Below the pieces are notes generated by a model. That model was not told the origin of the DNA, searched no databases, and saw nothing but the letters and a program-made list of their open reading frames with translations. Below, piece by piece: positions 11,788-25,800 of a DNA stretch of 64,000 nt; the first letter of the stretch is position 1, and every line of letters begins with the position of its first letter. This DNA comes from Auanema rhodensis (taxonomy: Eukaryota; Nematoda; Chromadorea; Rhabditida; Rhabditidae), in assembly GCA_964057225.1 (NCBI GenBank), contig OZ059896.1, positions 19,464,501 through 19,528,500 of the forward strand. Direction: 5' to 3'. The position numbers and the translations under genes are program-made.

Positions 11788-14700
11788 ACGCAGCTTAAAA
11801 ATCCGCATCGAATGCACTATACTACATTGAGAAACGCTTAATACAAAAATTAGTTATGATCGTTTGAAAAATGATGCATTAGTGTATGCTGAGTTTCCAT
11901 GTACACTCAACATTGCTTCCAAAAACATTTTGACAAAAATTTTTTCGAAAAATTTCAAAATAATTTAGCAAAAAGTAGATGTTCTTAGATTCCTTTTTTC
12001 AAGGCAAAGACGATGGACATTGTTATTCAACGAAAAAATTAATTCTTCAGGGTGAAAATCGAGGATATAAGTGTGAACTTATATCAGTTGATATATCGGT
12101 GCATTTTTAAGCTAGCGCAAATCTGATAACACAGATCGACGCAGCTTAAAAATCCGCATCGAATGCACTATACTACATTGAGAAACGCTTAATACAAAAA
12201 TTAGTTATGATCGTTTGAAAAATGATGCATTAGTGTATGTTGAGTTTCCATGTACACTCAACATTGCTTCCAAAAACATTTTGACAAAAATTTTTTCGAA
12301 AAATTTCTGAATAATTTAGCAAAAAGTAGATGTTTTTAGATTCTTTTTTTCAAGGCAAAGACGATGGACAATGTTATTCAACGAAAAAATCAATTCTTCA
12401 GGGTGAAAATCGAGGATATAAGTGTGAACTTATATCAGTTGATATCTCGGTGCATTTTTAAGCTAGCGCAAATCTGATAACACAGATCGAAACAGCTTAA
12501 AAATCCGCATCGAATGCACTATACTACATTGAGAAACGCTTAATACAAAAATTAGTTATGATCGTTTGAAAAATGATGCATTAGTGTATGTTGAGTTTCC
12601 ATGTACACTCAACATTGCTTCCAAAAACATTTTGACAAAAATTTTTTCGAAAAATTTCAAAATAATTTAGCAAAAAGTAGATGTTCTTAGATTCCTTTTT
12701 TCAAGGCAAAGACGATGGACATTGTTATTCAACGAAAAAATTAATTCTTCAGGGTGAAAATCGAGGATATAAGTGTGAACTTATATCAGTTGATATATCG
12801 GTGCATTTTTAAGCTAGCGCAAATCTGATAACACAGATCGACGCAGCTTAAAAATCCGCATCGAATGCACTATACTACATTGAGAAACGCTTAATACAAA
12901 AATTAGTTATGATCGTTTGAAAAATGATGCATTAGTGTATGTTGAGTTTCCATGTACACTCAACATTGCTTCCAAAAACATTTTGACAAAAATTTTTTCG
13001 AAAAATTTCAAAATAATTTAGCAAAAAGTAGATGTTTTTAGATTCTTTTTTTCAAAGCAAAGACGATGGACAATGTTATTCAACGAAAAAATTAATTCTT
13101 CAGGGTGAAAATCGAGGATATAAGTGTGAACTTATATCAGTTGATATATCGGTGCATTTTTAAGCTAGCGCAAATCTGATAACACAGATCGACGCAGCTT
13201 AAAAATCCGCATCGAATGCACTATACTACATTGAGAAACGCTTAATACAAAAATTAGTTATGATCGTTTGAAAAATGATGCATTAGTGTATGTTGAGTTT
13301 CCATGTACACTCAACATTGCTTCCAAAAACATTTTGACAAAAATTTTTTCGAAAAATTTCAAAATAATTTAGCAAAAAGTAGATGTTTTTAGATTCTTTT
13401 TTTCAAGGCAAAGACGATGGACAATGTTATTCAACGAAAAAATTAATTCTTCAGGGTGAAAATCGAGGATATAAGTGTGAACTTATATCAGTTGATATAT
13501 CGGTGCATTTTTAAGCTAGCGCAAATCTGATAACACAGATCGACGCAGCTTAAAAATCCGCATCGAATGCACTATACTACATTGAGAAACGCTTAATACA
13601 AAAATTAGTTATGATCGTTTGAAAAATGATGCATTAGTGTATGTTGAGTTTCCATGTACACTCAACATTGCTTCCAAAAACATTTTGACAAAAATTTTTT
13701 CGAAAAATTTCAAAATAATTTAGCAAAAAGTAGATGTTCTTAGATTCCTTTTTTCAAGGCAAAGACGATGGACATTGTTATTCAACGAAAAAATTAATTC
13801 TTCAGGGTGAAAATCGAGGATATAAGTGTGAACTTATATCAGTTGATATATCGGTGCATTTTTAAGCTAGCGCAAATCTGATAACACAGATCGACGCAGC
13901 TTAAAAATCCGCATCGAATGCACTATACTACATTGAGAAACGCTTAATACAAAAATTAGTTATGATCGTTTGAAAAATGATGCATTAGTGTATGTTGAGT
14001 TTCCATGTACACTCAACATTGCTTCCAAAAACATTTTGACAAAAATTTTTTCGAAAAATTTCAAAATAATTTAGCAAAAAGTAGATGTTTTTAGATTCTT
14101 TTTTTCAAAGCAAAGACGATGGACAATGTTATTCAACGAAAAAATTAATTCTTCAGGGTGAAAATCGAGGATATAAGTGTGAACTTATATCAGTTGATAT
14201 ATCGGTGCATTTTTAAGCTAGCGCAAATCTGATAACACAGATCGACGCAGCTTAAAAATCCGCATCGAATGCACTATACTACATTGAGAAACGCTTAATA
14301 CAAAAATTAGTTATGATCGTTTGAAAAATGATGCATTAGTGTATGTTGAGTTTCCATGTACACTCAACATTGCTTCCAAAAACATTTTGACAAAAATTTT
14401 TTCGAAAAATTTCAAAATAATTTAGCAAAAAGTAGATGTTTTTAGATTCTTTTTTTCAAGGCAAAGACGATGGACAATGTTATTCAACGAAAAAATTAAT
14501 TCTTCAGGGTGAAAATCGAGGATATAAGTGTGAACTTATATCAGTTGATATATCGGTGCATTTTTAAGCTAGCGCAAATCTGATAACACAGATCGACGCA
14601 GCTTAAAAATCCGCATCGAATGCACTATACTACATTGAGAAACGCTTAATACAAAAATTAGTTATGATCGTTTGAAAAATGATGCATTAGTGTATGTTGA

Positions 14701-16700
14701 GTTTCCATGTACACTCAACATTGCTTCCAAAAACATTTTGACAAAAATTTTTTCGAAAAATTTCAAAATAATTTAGCAAAAAGTAGATGTTCTTAGATTC
14801 CTTTTTTCAAGGCAAAGACGATGGACATTGTTATTCAACGAAAAAATTAATTCTTCAGGGTGAAAATCGAGGATATAAGTGTGAACTTATATCAGTTGAT
14901 ATATCGGTGCATTTTTAAGCTAGCGCAAATCTGATAACACAGATCGACGCAGCTTAAAAATCCGCATCGAATGCACTATACTACATTGAGAAACGCTTAA
15001 TACAAAAATTAGTTATGATCGTTTGAAAAATGATGCATTAGTGTATGTTGAGTTTCCATGTACACTCAACATTGCTTCCAAAAACATTTTGACAAAAATT
15101 TTTTCGAAAAATTTCAAAATAATTTAGCAAAAAGTAGATGTTTTTAGATTCTTTTTTTCAAGGCAAAGACGATGGACAATGTTATTCAACGAAAAAATTA
15201 ATTCTTCAGGGTGAAAATCGAGGATATAAGTGTGAACTTATATCAGTTGATATATCGGTGCATTTTTAAGCTAGCGCAAATCTGATAACACAGATCGACG
15301 CAGCTTAAAAATCCGCATCGAATGCACTATACTACATTGAGAAACGCTTAATACAAAAATTAGTTATGATCGTTTGAAAAATGATGCATTAGTGTATGTT
15401 GAGTTTCCATGTACACTCAACATTGCTTCCAAAAACATTTTGACAAAAATTTTTTCGAAAAATTTCAAAATAATTTAGCAAAAAGTAGATGTTCTTAGAT
15501 TCCTTTTTTCAAGGCAAAGACGATGGACATTGTTATTCAACGAAAAAATTAATTCTTCAGGGTGAAAATCGAGGATATAAGTGTGAACTTATATCAGTTG
15601 ATATATCGGTGCATTTTTAAGCTAGCGCAAATCTGATAACACAGATCGACGCAGCTTAAAAATCCGCATCGAATGCACTATACTACATTGAGAAACGCTT
15701 AATACAAAAATTAGTTATGATCGTTTGAAAAATGATGCATTAGTGTATGTTGAGTTTCCATGTACACTCAACATTGCTTCCAAAAACATTTTGACAAAAA
15801 TTTTTTCAAAAAATTTCAAAATAATTTAGCAAAAAGTAGATGTTTTTAGATTCCTTTTTTCAAGGCAAAGACGATGGACAATGTTATTCAACGAAAAAAT
15901 TAATTCTTCAGGGTGAAAATCGAGGATATAAGTGTGAACTTATATCAGTTGATATCTCGGTGCATTTCTAAGCTAGCGCAAATCTGATAACACAGATCGA
16001 CGCAGCTTAAAAATCCGCATCGAATGCACTATACTACATTGAGAAACGCTTAATACAAAAATTAGTTATGATCGTTTGAAAAATGATGCATTAGTGTATG
16101 TTGAGTTTCCATGTACACTCAACATTGCTTCCAAAAACATTTTGACAAAAATTTTTTCGAAAAATTTCAAAATAATTTAGCAAAAAGTAGATGTTCTTAG
16201 ATTCCTTTTTTTAAGGCAAAGACGATGGACATTGTTATTCAACGAAAAAATTAATTCTTCAGGGTGAAAATCGAGGATATAAGTGTGAACTTATATCAGT
16301 TGATATATCGGTGCATTTTTAAGCTAGCGCAAATCTGATAACACAGATCGACGCAGCTTAAAAATCCGCATCGAATGCACTATACTACATTGAGAAACGC
16401 TTAATACAAAAATTAGTTATGATCGTTTGAAAAATGATGCATTAGTGTATGTTGAGTTTCCATGTACACTCAACATTGCTTCCAAAAACATTTTGACAAA
16501 AATTTTTTCGAAAAATTTCTGAATAATTTAGCAAAAAGTAGATGTTTTTAGATTCTTTTTTTCAAGGCAAAGACGATGGACAATGTTATTCAACGAAAAA
16601 ATTAATTCTTCAGGATGAAAATCGAGGATATAAGTGTGAACTTATATCAGTTGATATCTCGGTGCATTTTTAAGCTAGCGCAAATCTGATAACACAGATC
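10968..16700. repeat. Higher-order block A, copy 2 (about 16 units)
   Basis: This is the downstream copy of the block at about 1140-6870, offset by 28 units. Unit subtypes match one for one from the unit at 11233 through the unit at 16147. I noticed only one private change in the matching part, a T to C at 12391. A further private change at 16615 (G to A) lies near the right break. The near-identity over more than 5 kb implies a recent segmental duplication or conversion. Confidence 0.85.
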
Positions 16701-16848
16701 GACGCAGCTTAAAAATCCGCATCGAATGCACTATACTACATTGAGAAACGCTTAATACAAAAATTAGTTATGATCGTTTGAAAAATGATGCATTAGTGTA
16801 TGTTGAGTTTCCATGTACACTCAACATTGCTTCCAAAAACATTTTGAC
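15796..16848. repeat. Three-unit repeat (CATTTCTAAG / T7-AAGG / CTGAAT), first of five nearby copies
   Basis: The triplet consists of a unit with A at position 13 and C at position 173, a unit with T at position 66, and a unit with CTGAAT at the junction. It recurs at 17551-18603, 18604-19656, 22816-23868 and 23869-24921, and an older version stands at 5968-7020 whose third unit has CGAAACAG. The C at position 173 falls at 6140, 15968, 17723, 18776, 22988 and 24041, all separated by whole multiples of 351. Confidence 0.8.
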
Positions 16849-17550
16849 AAAAATTTTTTCGAAAAATTTCAAAATAATTTAGCAAAAAGTAGATGTTCTT
16901 AGATTCCTTTTTTCAAGGCAAAGACGATGGACATTGTTATTCAACGAAAAAATTAATTCTTCAGGGTGAAAATCGAGGATATAAGTGTGAACTTATATCA
17001 GTTGATATATCGGTGCATTTTTAAGCTAGCGCAAATCTGATAACACAGATCGACGCAGCTTAAAAATCCGCATCGAATGCACTATACTACATTGAGAAAC
17101 GCTTAATACAAAAATTAGTTATGATCGTTTGAAAAATGATGCATTAGTGTATGTTGAGTTTCCATGTACACTCAACATTGCTTCCAAAAACATTTTGACA
17201 AACATTTTTTCGAAAAATTTCCAAATAATTTAGCAAAAAGTAGATGTTTTTAGATTCTTTTTTTCAAGGCAAAGACGATGGACAATGTTATTCAACGAAA
17301 AAATTAATTCTTCAGGGTGAAAATCGAGGATATAAGTGTGAACTTATATCAGTTGATATCTCGGTGCATTTTTAAGCTAGCGCAAATCTGATAACACAGA
17401 TCGACGCAGCTTAAAAATCCGCATCGAATGCACTATACTACATTGAGAAACGCTTAATACAAAAATTAGTTATGATCGTTTGAAAAATGATGCATTAGTG
17501 TATGTTGAGTTTCCATGTACACTCAACATTGCTTCCAAAAACATTTTGAC

Positions 17551-20500
17551 AAAAATTTTTTCAAAAAATTTCAAAATAATTTAGCAAAAAGTAGATGTTT
17601 TTAGATTCCTTTTTTCAAGGCAAAGACGATGGACAATGTTATTCAACGAAAAAATTAATTCTTCAGGGTGAAAATCGAGGATATAAGTGTGAACTTATAT
17701 CAGTTGATATCTCGGTGCATTTCTAAGCTAGCGCAAATCTGATAACACAGATCGACGCAGCTTAAAAATCCGCATCGAATGCACTATACTACATTGAGAA
17801 ACGCTTAATACAAAAATTAGTTATGATCGTTTGAAAAATGATGCATTAGTGTATGTTGAGTTTCCATGTACACTCAACATTGCTTCCAAAAACATTTTGA
17901 CAAAAATTTTTTCGAAAAATTTCAAAATAATTTAGCAAAAAGTAGATGTTCTTAGATTCCTTTTTTTAAGGCAAAGACGATGGACATTGTTATTCAACGA
18001 AAAAATTAATTCTTCAGGGTGAAAATCGAGGATATAAGTGTGAACTTATATCAGTTGATATATCGGTGCATTTTTAAGCTAGCGCAAATCTGATAACACA
18101 GATCGACGCAGCTTAAAAATCCGCATCGAATGCACTATACTACATTGAGAAACGCTTAATACAAAAATTAGTTATGATCGTTTGAAAAATGATGCATTAG
18201 TGTATGTTGAGTTTCCATGTACACTCAACATTGCTTCCAAAAACATTTTGACAAAAATTTTTTCGAAAAATTTCTGAATAATTTAGCAAAAAGTAGATGT
18301 TTTTAGATTCTTTTTTTCAAGGCAAAGACGATGGACAATGTTATTCAACGAAAAAATTAATTCTTCAGGGTGAAAATCGAGGATATAAGTGTGAACTTAT
18401 ATCAGTTGATATCTCGGTGCATTTTTAAGCTAGCGCAAATCTGATAACACAGATCGACGCAGCTTAAAAATCCGCATCGAATGCACTATACTACATTGAG
18501 AAACGCTTAATACAAAAATTAGTTATGATCGTTTGAAAAATGATGCATTAGTGTATGTTGAGTTTCCATGTACACTCAACATTGCTTCCAAAAACATTTT
18601 GACAAAAATTTTTTCAAAAAATTTCAAAATAATTTAGCAAAAAGTAGATGTTTTTAGATTCCTTTTTTCAAGGCAAAGACGATGGACAATGTTATTCAAC
18701 GAAAAAATTAATTCTTCAGGGTGAAAATCGAGGATATAAGTGTGAACTTATATCAGTTGATATCTCGGTGCATTTCTAAGCTAGCGCAAATCTGATAACA
18801 CAGATCGACGCAGCTTAAAAATCCGCATCGAATGCACTATACTACATTGAGAAACGCTTAATACAAAAATTAGTTATGATCGTTTGAAAAATGATGCATT
18901 AGTGTATGTTGAGTTTCCATGTACACTCAACATTGCTTCCAAAAACATTTTGACAAAAATTTTTTCGAAAAATTTCAAAATAATTTAGCAAAAAGTAGAT
19001 GTTCTTAGATTCCTTTTTTTAAGGCAAAGACGATGGACATTGTTATTCAACGAAAAAATTAATTCTTCAGGGTGAAAATCGAGGATATAAGTGTGAACTT
19101 ATAGCAGTTGATATATCGGTGCATTTTTAAGCTAGCGCAAATCTGATAACACAGATCGACGCAGCTTAAAAATCCGCATCGAATGCACTATACTACATTG
19201 AGAAACGCTTAATACAAAAATTAGTTATGATCGTTTGAAAAATGATGCATTAGTGTATGTTGAGTTTCCATGTACACTCAACATTGCTTCCAAAAACATT
19301 TTGACAAAAATTTTTTCGAAAAATTTCTGAATAATTTAGCAAAAAGTAGATGTTTTTAGATTCTTTTTTTCAAGGCAAAGACGATGGACAATGTTATTCA
19401 ACGAAAAAATTAATTCTTCAGGGTGAAAATCGAGGATATAAGTGTGAACTTATATCAGTTGATATCTCGGTGCATTTTTAAGCTAGCGCAAATCTGATAA
19501 CACAGATCGACGCAGCTTAAAAATCCGCATCGAATGCACTATACTACATTGAGAAACGCTTAATACAAAAATTAGTTATGATCGTTTGAAAAATGATGCA
19601 TTAGTGTATGTTGAGTTTCCATGTACACTCAACATTGCTTCCAAAAACATTTTGACAAAAATTTTTTCGAAAAATTTCAAAATAATTTAGCAAAAAGTAG
19701 ATGTTCTTAGATTCCTTTTTTCAAGGCAAAGACGATGGACATTGTTATTCAACGAAAAAATTAATTCTTCAGGGTGAAAATCGAGGATATAAGTGTGAAC
19801 TTATATCAGTTGATATATCGGTGCATTTTTAAGCTAGCGCAAATCTGATAACACAGATCGACGCAGCTTAAAAATCCGCATCGAATGCACTATACTACAT
19901 TGAGAAACGCTTAATACAAAAATTAGTTATGATCGTTTGAAAAATGATGCATTAGTGTATGTTGAGTTTCCATGTACACTCAACATTGCTTCCAAAAACA
20001 TTTTGACAAACATTTTTTCGAAAAATTTCCAAATAATTTAGCAAAAAGTAGATGTTTTTAGATTCTTTTTTTCAAGGCAAAGACGATGGACAATGTTATT
20101 CAACGAAAAAATTAATTCTTCAGGGTGAAAATCGAGGATATAAGTGTGAACTTATATCAGTTGATATCTCGGTGCATTTTTAAGCTAGCGCAAATCTGAT
20201 AACACAGATCGACGCAGCTTAAAAATCCGCATCGAATGCACTATACTACATTGAGAAACGCTTAATACAAAAATTAGTTATGATCGTTTGAAAAATGATG
20301 CATTAGTGTATGTTGAGTTTCCATGTACACTCAACATTGCTTCCAAAAACATTTTGACAAAAATTTTTTCGAAAAATTTCAAAATAATTTAGCAAAAAGT
20401 AGATGTTCTTAGATTCCTTTTTTCAAGGCAAAGACGATGGACATTGTTATTCAACGAAAAAATTAATTCTTCAGGGTGAAAATCGAGGATATAAGTGTGA

Positions 20501-22815
20501 ACTTATATCAGTTGATATATCGGTGCATTTTTAAGCTAGCGCAAATCTGATAACACAGATCGACGCAGCTTAAAAATCCGCATCGAATGCACTATACTAC
20601 ATTGAGAAACGCTTAATACAAAAATTAGTTATGATCGTTTGAAAAATGATGCATTAGTGTATGTTGAGTTTCCATGTACACTCAACATTGCTTCCAAAAA
20701 CATTTTGACAAAAATTTTTTCGAAAAATTTCTAAATAATTTAGCAAAAAGTAGATGTTTTTAGATTCTTTTTTTCAAGGCAAAGACGATGGACAATGTTA
20801 TTCAACGAAAAAATTAATTCTTCAGGGTGAAAATCGAGGATATAAGTGTGAACTTATATCAGTTGATATCTCGGTGCATTTTTAAGCTAGCGCAAATCTG
20901 ATAACACAGATCGACGCAGCTTAAAAATCCACATCGAATGCACTATACTACATTGAGAAACGCTCAATACAAAAATTAGTTATGATCGTTTGAAAAATGA
21001 TGCATTAGTGTATGTAGAGTTTCCATGTACACTCAACATTGCTTCCAAAAACATTTTGACAAAAATTTTTTCGAAAAATTTCAAAATAATTTAGCAAAAA
21101 GTAGATGTTTTTAGATTCCTTCTTTCAAGGCAAAGACGATGGACAATGTTATTCAACGAAAAAATTAATTCTTCAGGGTGAAAATCGAGGATATAAGTGT
21201 GAACTTATATCAGTTGATATATCGGTGCATTTTTAAGCTAGCGCAAATCTGATAACACAGATCGACGCAGCTTAAAAATCCGCATCGAATGCACTATACT
21301 ACATTGAGAAACGCTTAATACAAAAATTAGTTATGATCGTTTGAAAAATGATGCATTAGTGTATGTTGAGTTTCCATGTACACTCAACATTGCTTCCAAA
21401 AACATTTTGACAAAAATTTTTTCGAAAAATTTCAAAATAATTTAGCAAAAAGTAGATGTTCTTAGATTCCTTTTTTCAAGGCAAAGACGATGGACATTGT
21501 TATTCAACGAAAAAATTAATTCTTCAGGGTGAAAATCGAGGATATAAGTGTGAACTTATATCAGTTGATATATCGGTGCATTTTTAAGCTAGCGCAAATC
21601 TGATAACACAGATCGACGCAGCTTAAAAATCCGCATCGAATGCACTATACTACATTGAGAAACGCTTAATACAAAAATTAGTTATGATCGTTTGAAAAAT
21701 GATGCATTAGTGTATGTTGAGTTTCCATGTACACTCAACATTGCTTCCAAAAACATTTTGACAAAAATTTTTTCGAAAAATTTCTAAATAATTTAGCAAA
21801 AAGTAGATGTTTTTAGATTCTTTTTTTCAAGGCAAAGACGATGGACAATGTTATTCAACGAAAAAATTAGTTCTTCAGGGTGAAAATCGAGGATATAAGT
21901 GTGAACTTATATCAGTTGATATCTCGGTGCATTTTTAAGCTAGCGCAAATCTGATAACACAGATCGACGCAGCTTAAAAATCCATATCGAATGCACTATA
22001 CTACATTGAGAAACGCTTAATACAAAAATTAGTTATGATCGTTTGAAAAATGATGCATTAGTGTATGTTGAGTTTCCATGTACACTCAACATTGCTTCCA
22101 AAAACATTTTGACAAAAATTTTTTCGAAAAATTTCAAAATAATTTAGCAAAAAGTAGATGTTTTTAGATTCCTTCTTTCAAGGCAAAGACGATGGACAAT
22201 GTTATTCAACGAAAAAATTAATTCTTCAGGGTGAAAATCGAGGATATAAGTGTGAACTTATATCAGTTGATATATCGGTGCATTTTTAAGCTAGCGCAAA
22301 TCTGATAACACAGATCGACGCAGCTTAAAAATCCGCATCGAATGCACTATACTACATTGAGAAACGCTTAATACAAAAATTAGTTATGATCGTTTGAAAA
22401 ATGATGCATTAGTGTATGTTGAGTTTCCATGTACACTCAACATTGCTTCCAAAAACATTTTGACAAAAATTTTTTCGAAAAATTTCAAAATAATTTAGCA
22501 AAAAGTAGATGTTCTTAGATTCCTTTTTTCAAGGCAAAGACGATGGACATTGTTATTCAACGAAAAAATTAATTCTTCAGGGTGAAAATCGAGGATATAA
22601 GTGTGAACTTATATCAGTTGATATATCGGTGCATTTTTAAGCTAGCGCAAATCTGATAACACAGATCGACGCAGCTTAAAAATCCGCATCGAATGCACTA
22701 TACTACATTGAGAAACGCTTAATACAAAAATTAGTTATGATCGTTTGAAAAATGATGCATTAGTGTATGTTGAGTTTCCATGTACACTCAACATTGCTTC
22801 CAAAAACATTTTGAC
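17551..22815. repeat. 15-unit higher-order repeat, copy 1 (5,265 bp)
   Basis: Fifteen successive units are repeated in the same order immediately downstream. Private markers agree at exactly 5,265 bp: the G at 19104 with 24369, A to C at 20011 with 25276, the CTTCTTTC change at 21122 with 26387 and 22175 with 27440, and the CCATATCG form in the unit at 21763 with that at 27028. The units just outside (at 17200 and 28081) do not match the corresponding ends, so the duplicated segment is 15 units long. The block contains shorter repeats: a triplet twice at its left end and another triplet pattern (CTAAAT, CTTCTTTC, C at position 50) twice at its right end. Confidence 0.88.
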
Positions 22816-25800
22816 AAAAATTTTTTCAAAAAATTTCAAAATAATTTAGCAAAAAGTAGATGTTTTTAGATTCCTTTTTTCAAGGCAAAGACGATGGACA
22901 ATGTTATTCAACGAAAAAATTAATTCTTCAGGGTGAAAATCGAGGATATAAGTGTGAACTTATATCAGTTGATATCTCGGTGCATTTCTAAGCTAGCGCA
23001 AATCTGATAACACAGATCGACGCAGCTTAAAAATCCGCATCGAATGCACTATACTACATTGAGAAACGCTTAATACAAAAATTAGTTATGATCGTTTGAA
23101 AAATGATGCATTAGTGTATGTTGAGTTTCCATGTACACTCAACATTGCTTCCAAAAACATTTTGACAAAAATTTTTTCGAAAAATTTCAAAATAATTTAG
23201 CAAAAAGTAGATGTTCTTAGATTCCTTTTTTTAAGGCAAAGACGATGGACATTGTTATTCAACGAAAAAATTAATTCTTCAGGGTGAAAATCGAGGATAT
23301 AAGTGTGAACTTATATCAGTTGATATCTCGGTGCATTTTTAAGCTAGCGCAAATCTGATAACACAGATCGACGCAGCTTAAAAATCCGCATCGAATGCAC
23401 TATACTACATTGAGAAACGCTTAATACAAAAATTAGTTATGATCGTTTGAAAAATGATGCATTAGTGTATGTTGAGTTTCCATGTACACTCAACATTGCT
23501 TCCAAAAACATTTTGACAAAAATTTTTTCGAAAAATTTCTGAATAATTTAGCAAAAAGTAGATGTTTTTAGATTCTTTTTTTCAAGGCAAAGACGATGGA
23601 CAATGTTATTCAACGAAAAAATTAATTCTTCAGGGTGAAAATCGAGGATATAAGTGTGAACTTATATCAGTTGATATCTCGGTGCATTTTTAAGCTAGCG
23701 CAAATCTGATAACACAGATCGACGCAGCTTAAAAATCCGCATCGAATGCACTATACTACATTGAGAAACGCTTAATACAAAAATTAGTTATGATCGTTTG
23801 AAAAATGATGCATTAGTGTATGTTGAGTTTCCATGTACACTCAACATTGCTTCCAAAAACATTTTGACAAAAATTTTTTCAAAAAATTTCAAAATAATTT
23901 AGCAAAAAGTAGATGTTTTTAGATTCCTTTTTTCAAGGCAAAGACGATGGACAATGTTATTCAACGAAAAAATTAATTCTTCAGGGTGAAAATCGAGGAT
24001 ATAAGTGTGAACTTATATCAGTTGATATCTCGGTGCATTTCTAAGCTAGCGCAAATCTGATAACACAGATCGACGCAGCTTAAAAATCCGCATCGAATGC
24101 ACTATACTACATTGAGAAACGCTTAATACAAAAATTAGTTATGATCGTTTGAAAAATGATGCATTAGTGTATGTTGAGTTTCCATGTACACTCAACATTG
24201 CTTCCAAAAACATTTTGACAAAAATTTTTTCGAAAAATTTCAAAATAATTTAGCAAAAAGTAGATGTTCTTAGATTCCTTTTTTTAAGGCAAAGACGATG
24301 GACATTGTTATTCAACGAAAAAATTAATTCTTCAGGGTGAAAATCGAGGATATAAGTGTGAACTTATAGCAGTTGATATATCGGTGCATTTTTAAGCTAG
24401 CGCAAATCTGATAACACAGATCGACGCAGCTTAAAAATCCGCATCGAATGCACTATACTACATTGAGAAACGCTTAATACAAAAATTAGTTATGATCGTT
24501 TGAAAAATGATGCATTAGTGTATGTTGAGTTTCCATGTACACTCAACATTGCTTCCAAAAACATTTTGACAAAAATTTTTTCGAAAAATTTCTGAATAAT
24601 TTAGCAAAAAGTAGATGTTTTTAGATTCTTTTTTTCAAGGCAAAGACGATGGACAATGTTATTCAACGAAAAAATTAATTCTTCAGGGTGAAAATCGAGG
24701 ATATAAGTGTGAACTTATATCAGTTGATATCTCGGTGCATTTTTAAGCTAGCGCAAATCTGATAACACAGATCGACGCAGCTTAAAAATCCGCATCGAAT
24801 GCACTATACTACATTGAGAAACGCTTAATACAAAAATTAGTTATGATCGTTTGAAAAATGATGCATTAGTGTATGTTGAGTTTCCATGTACACTCAACAT
24901 TGCTTCCAAAAACATTTTGACAAAAATTTTTTCGAAAAATTTCAAAATAATTTAGCAAAAAGTAGATGTTCTTAGATTCCTTTTTTCAAGGCAAAGACGA
25001 TGGACATTGTTATTCAACGAAAAAATTAATTCTTCAGGGTGAAAATCGAGGATATAAGTGTGAACTTATATCAGTTGATATATCGGTGCATTTTTAAGCT
25101 AGCGCAAATCTGATAACACAGATCGACGCAGCTTAAAAATCCGCATCGAATGCACTATACTACATTGAGAAACGCTTAATACAAAAATTAGTTATGATCG
25201 TTTGAAAAATGATGCATTAGTGTATGTTGAGTTTCCATGTACACTCAACATTGCTTCCAAAAACATTTTGACAAACATTTTTTCGAAAAATTTCCAAATA
25301 ATTTAGCAAAAAGTAGATGTTTTTAGATTCTTTTTTTCAAGGCAAAGACGATGGACAATGTTATTCAACGAAAAAATTAATTCTTCAGGGTGAAAATCGA
25401 GGATATAAGTGTGAACTTATATCAGTTGATATCTCGGTGCATTTTTAAGCTAGCGCAAATCTGATAACACAGATCGACGCAGCTTAAAAATCCGCATCGA
25501 ATGCACTATACTACATTGAGAAACGCTTAATACAAAAATTAGTTATGATCGTTTGAAAAATGATGCATTAGTGTATGTTGAGTTTCCATGTACACTCAAC
25601 ATTGCTTCCAAAAACATTTTGACAAAAATTTTTTCGAAAAATTTCAAAATAATTTAGCAAAAAGTAGATGTTCTTAGATTCCTTTTTTCAAGGCAAAGAC
25701 GATGGACATTGTTATTCAACGAAAAAATTAATTCTTCAGGGTGAAAATCGAGGATATAAGTGTGAACTTATATCAGTTGATATATCGGTGCATTTTTAAG

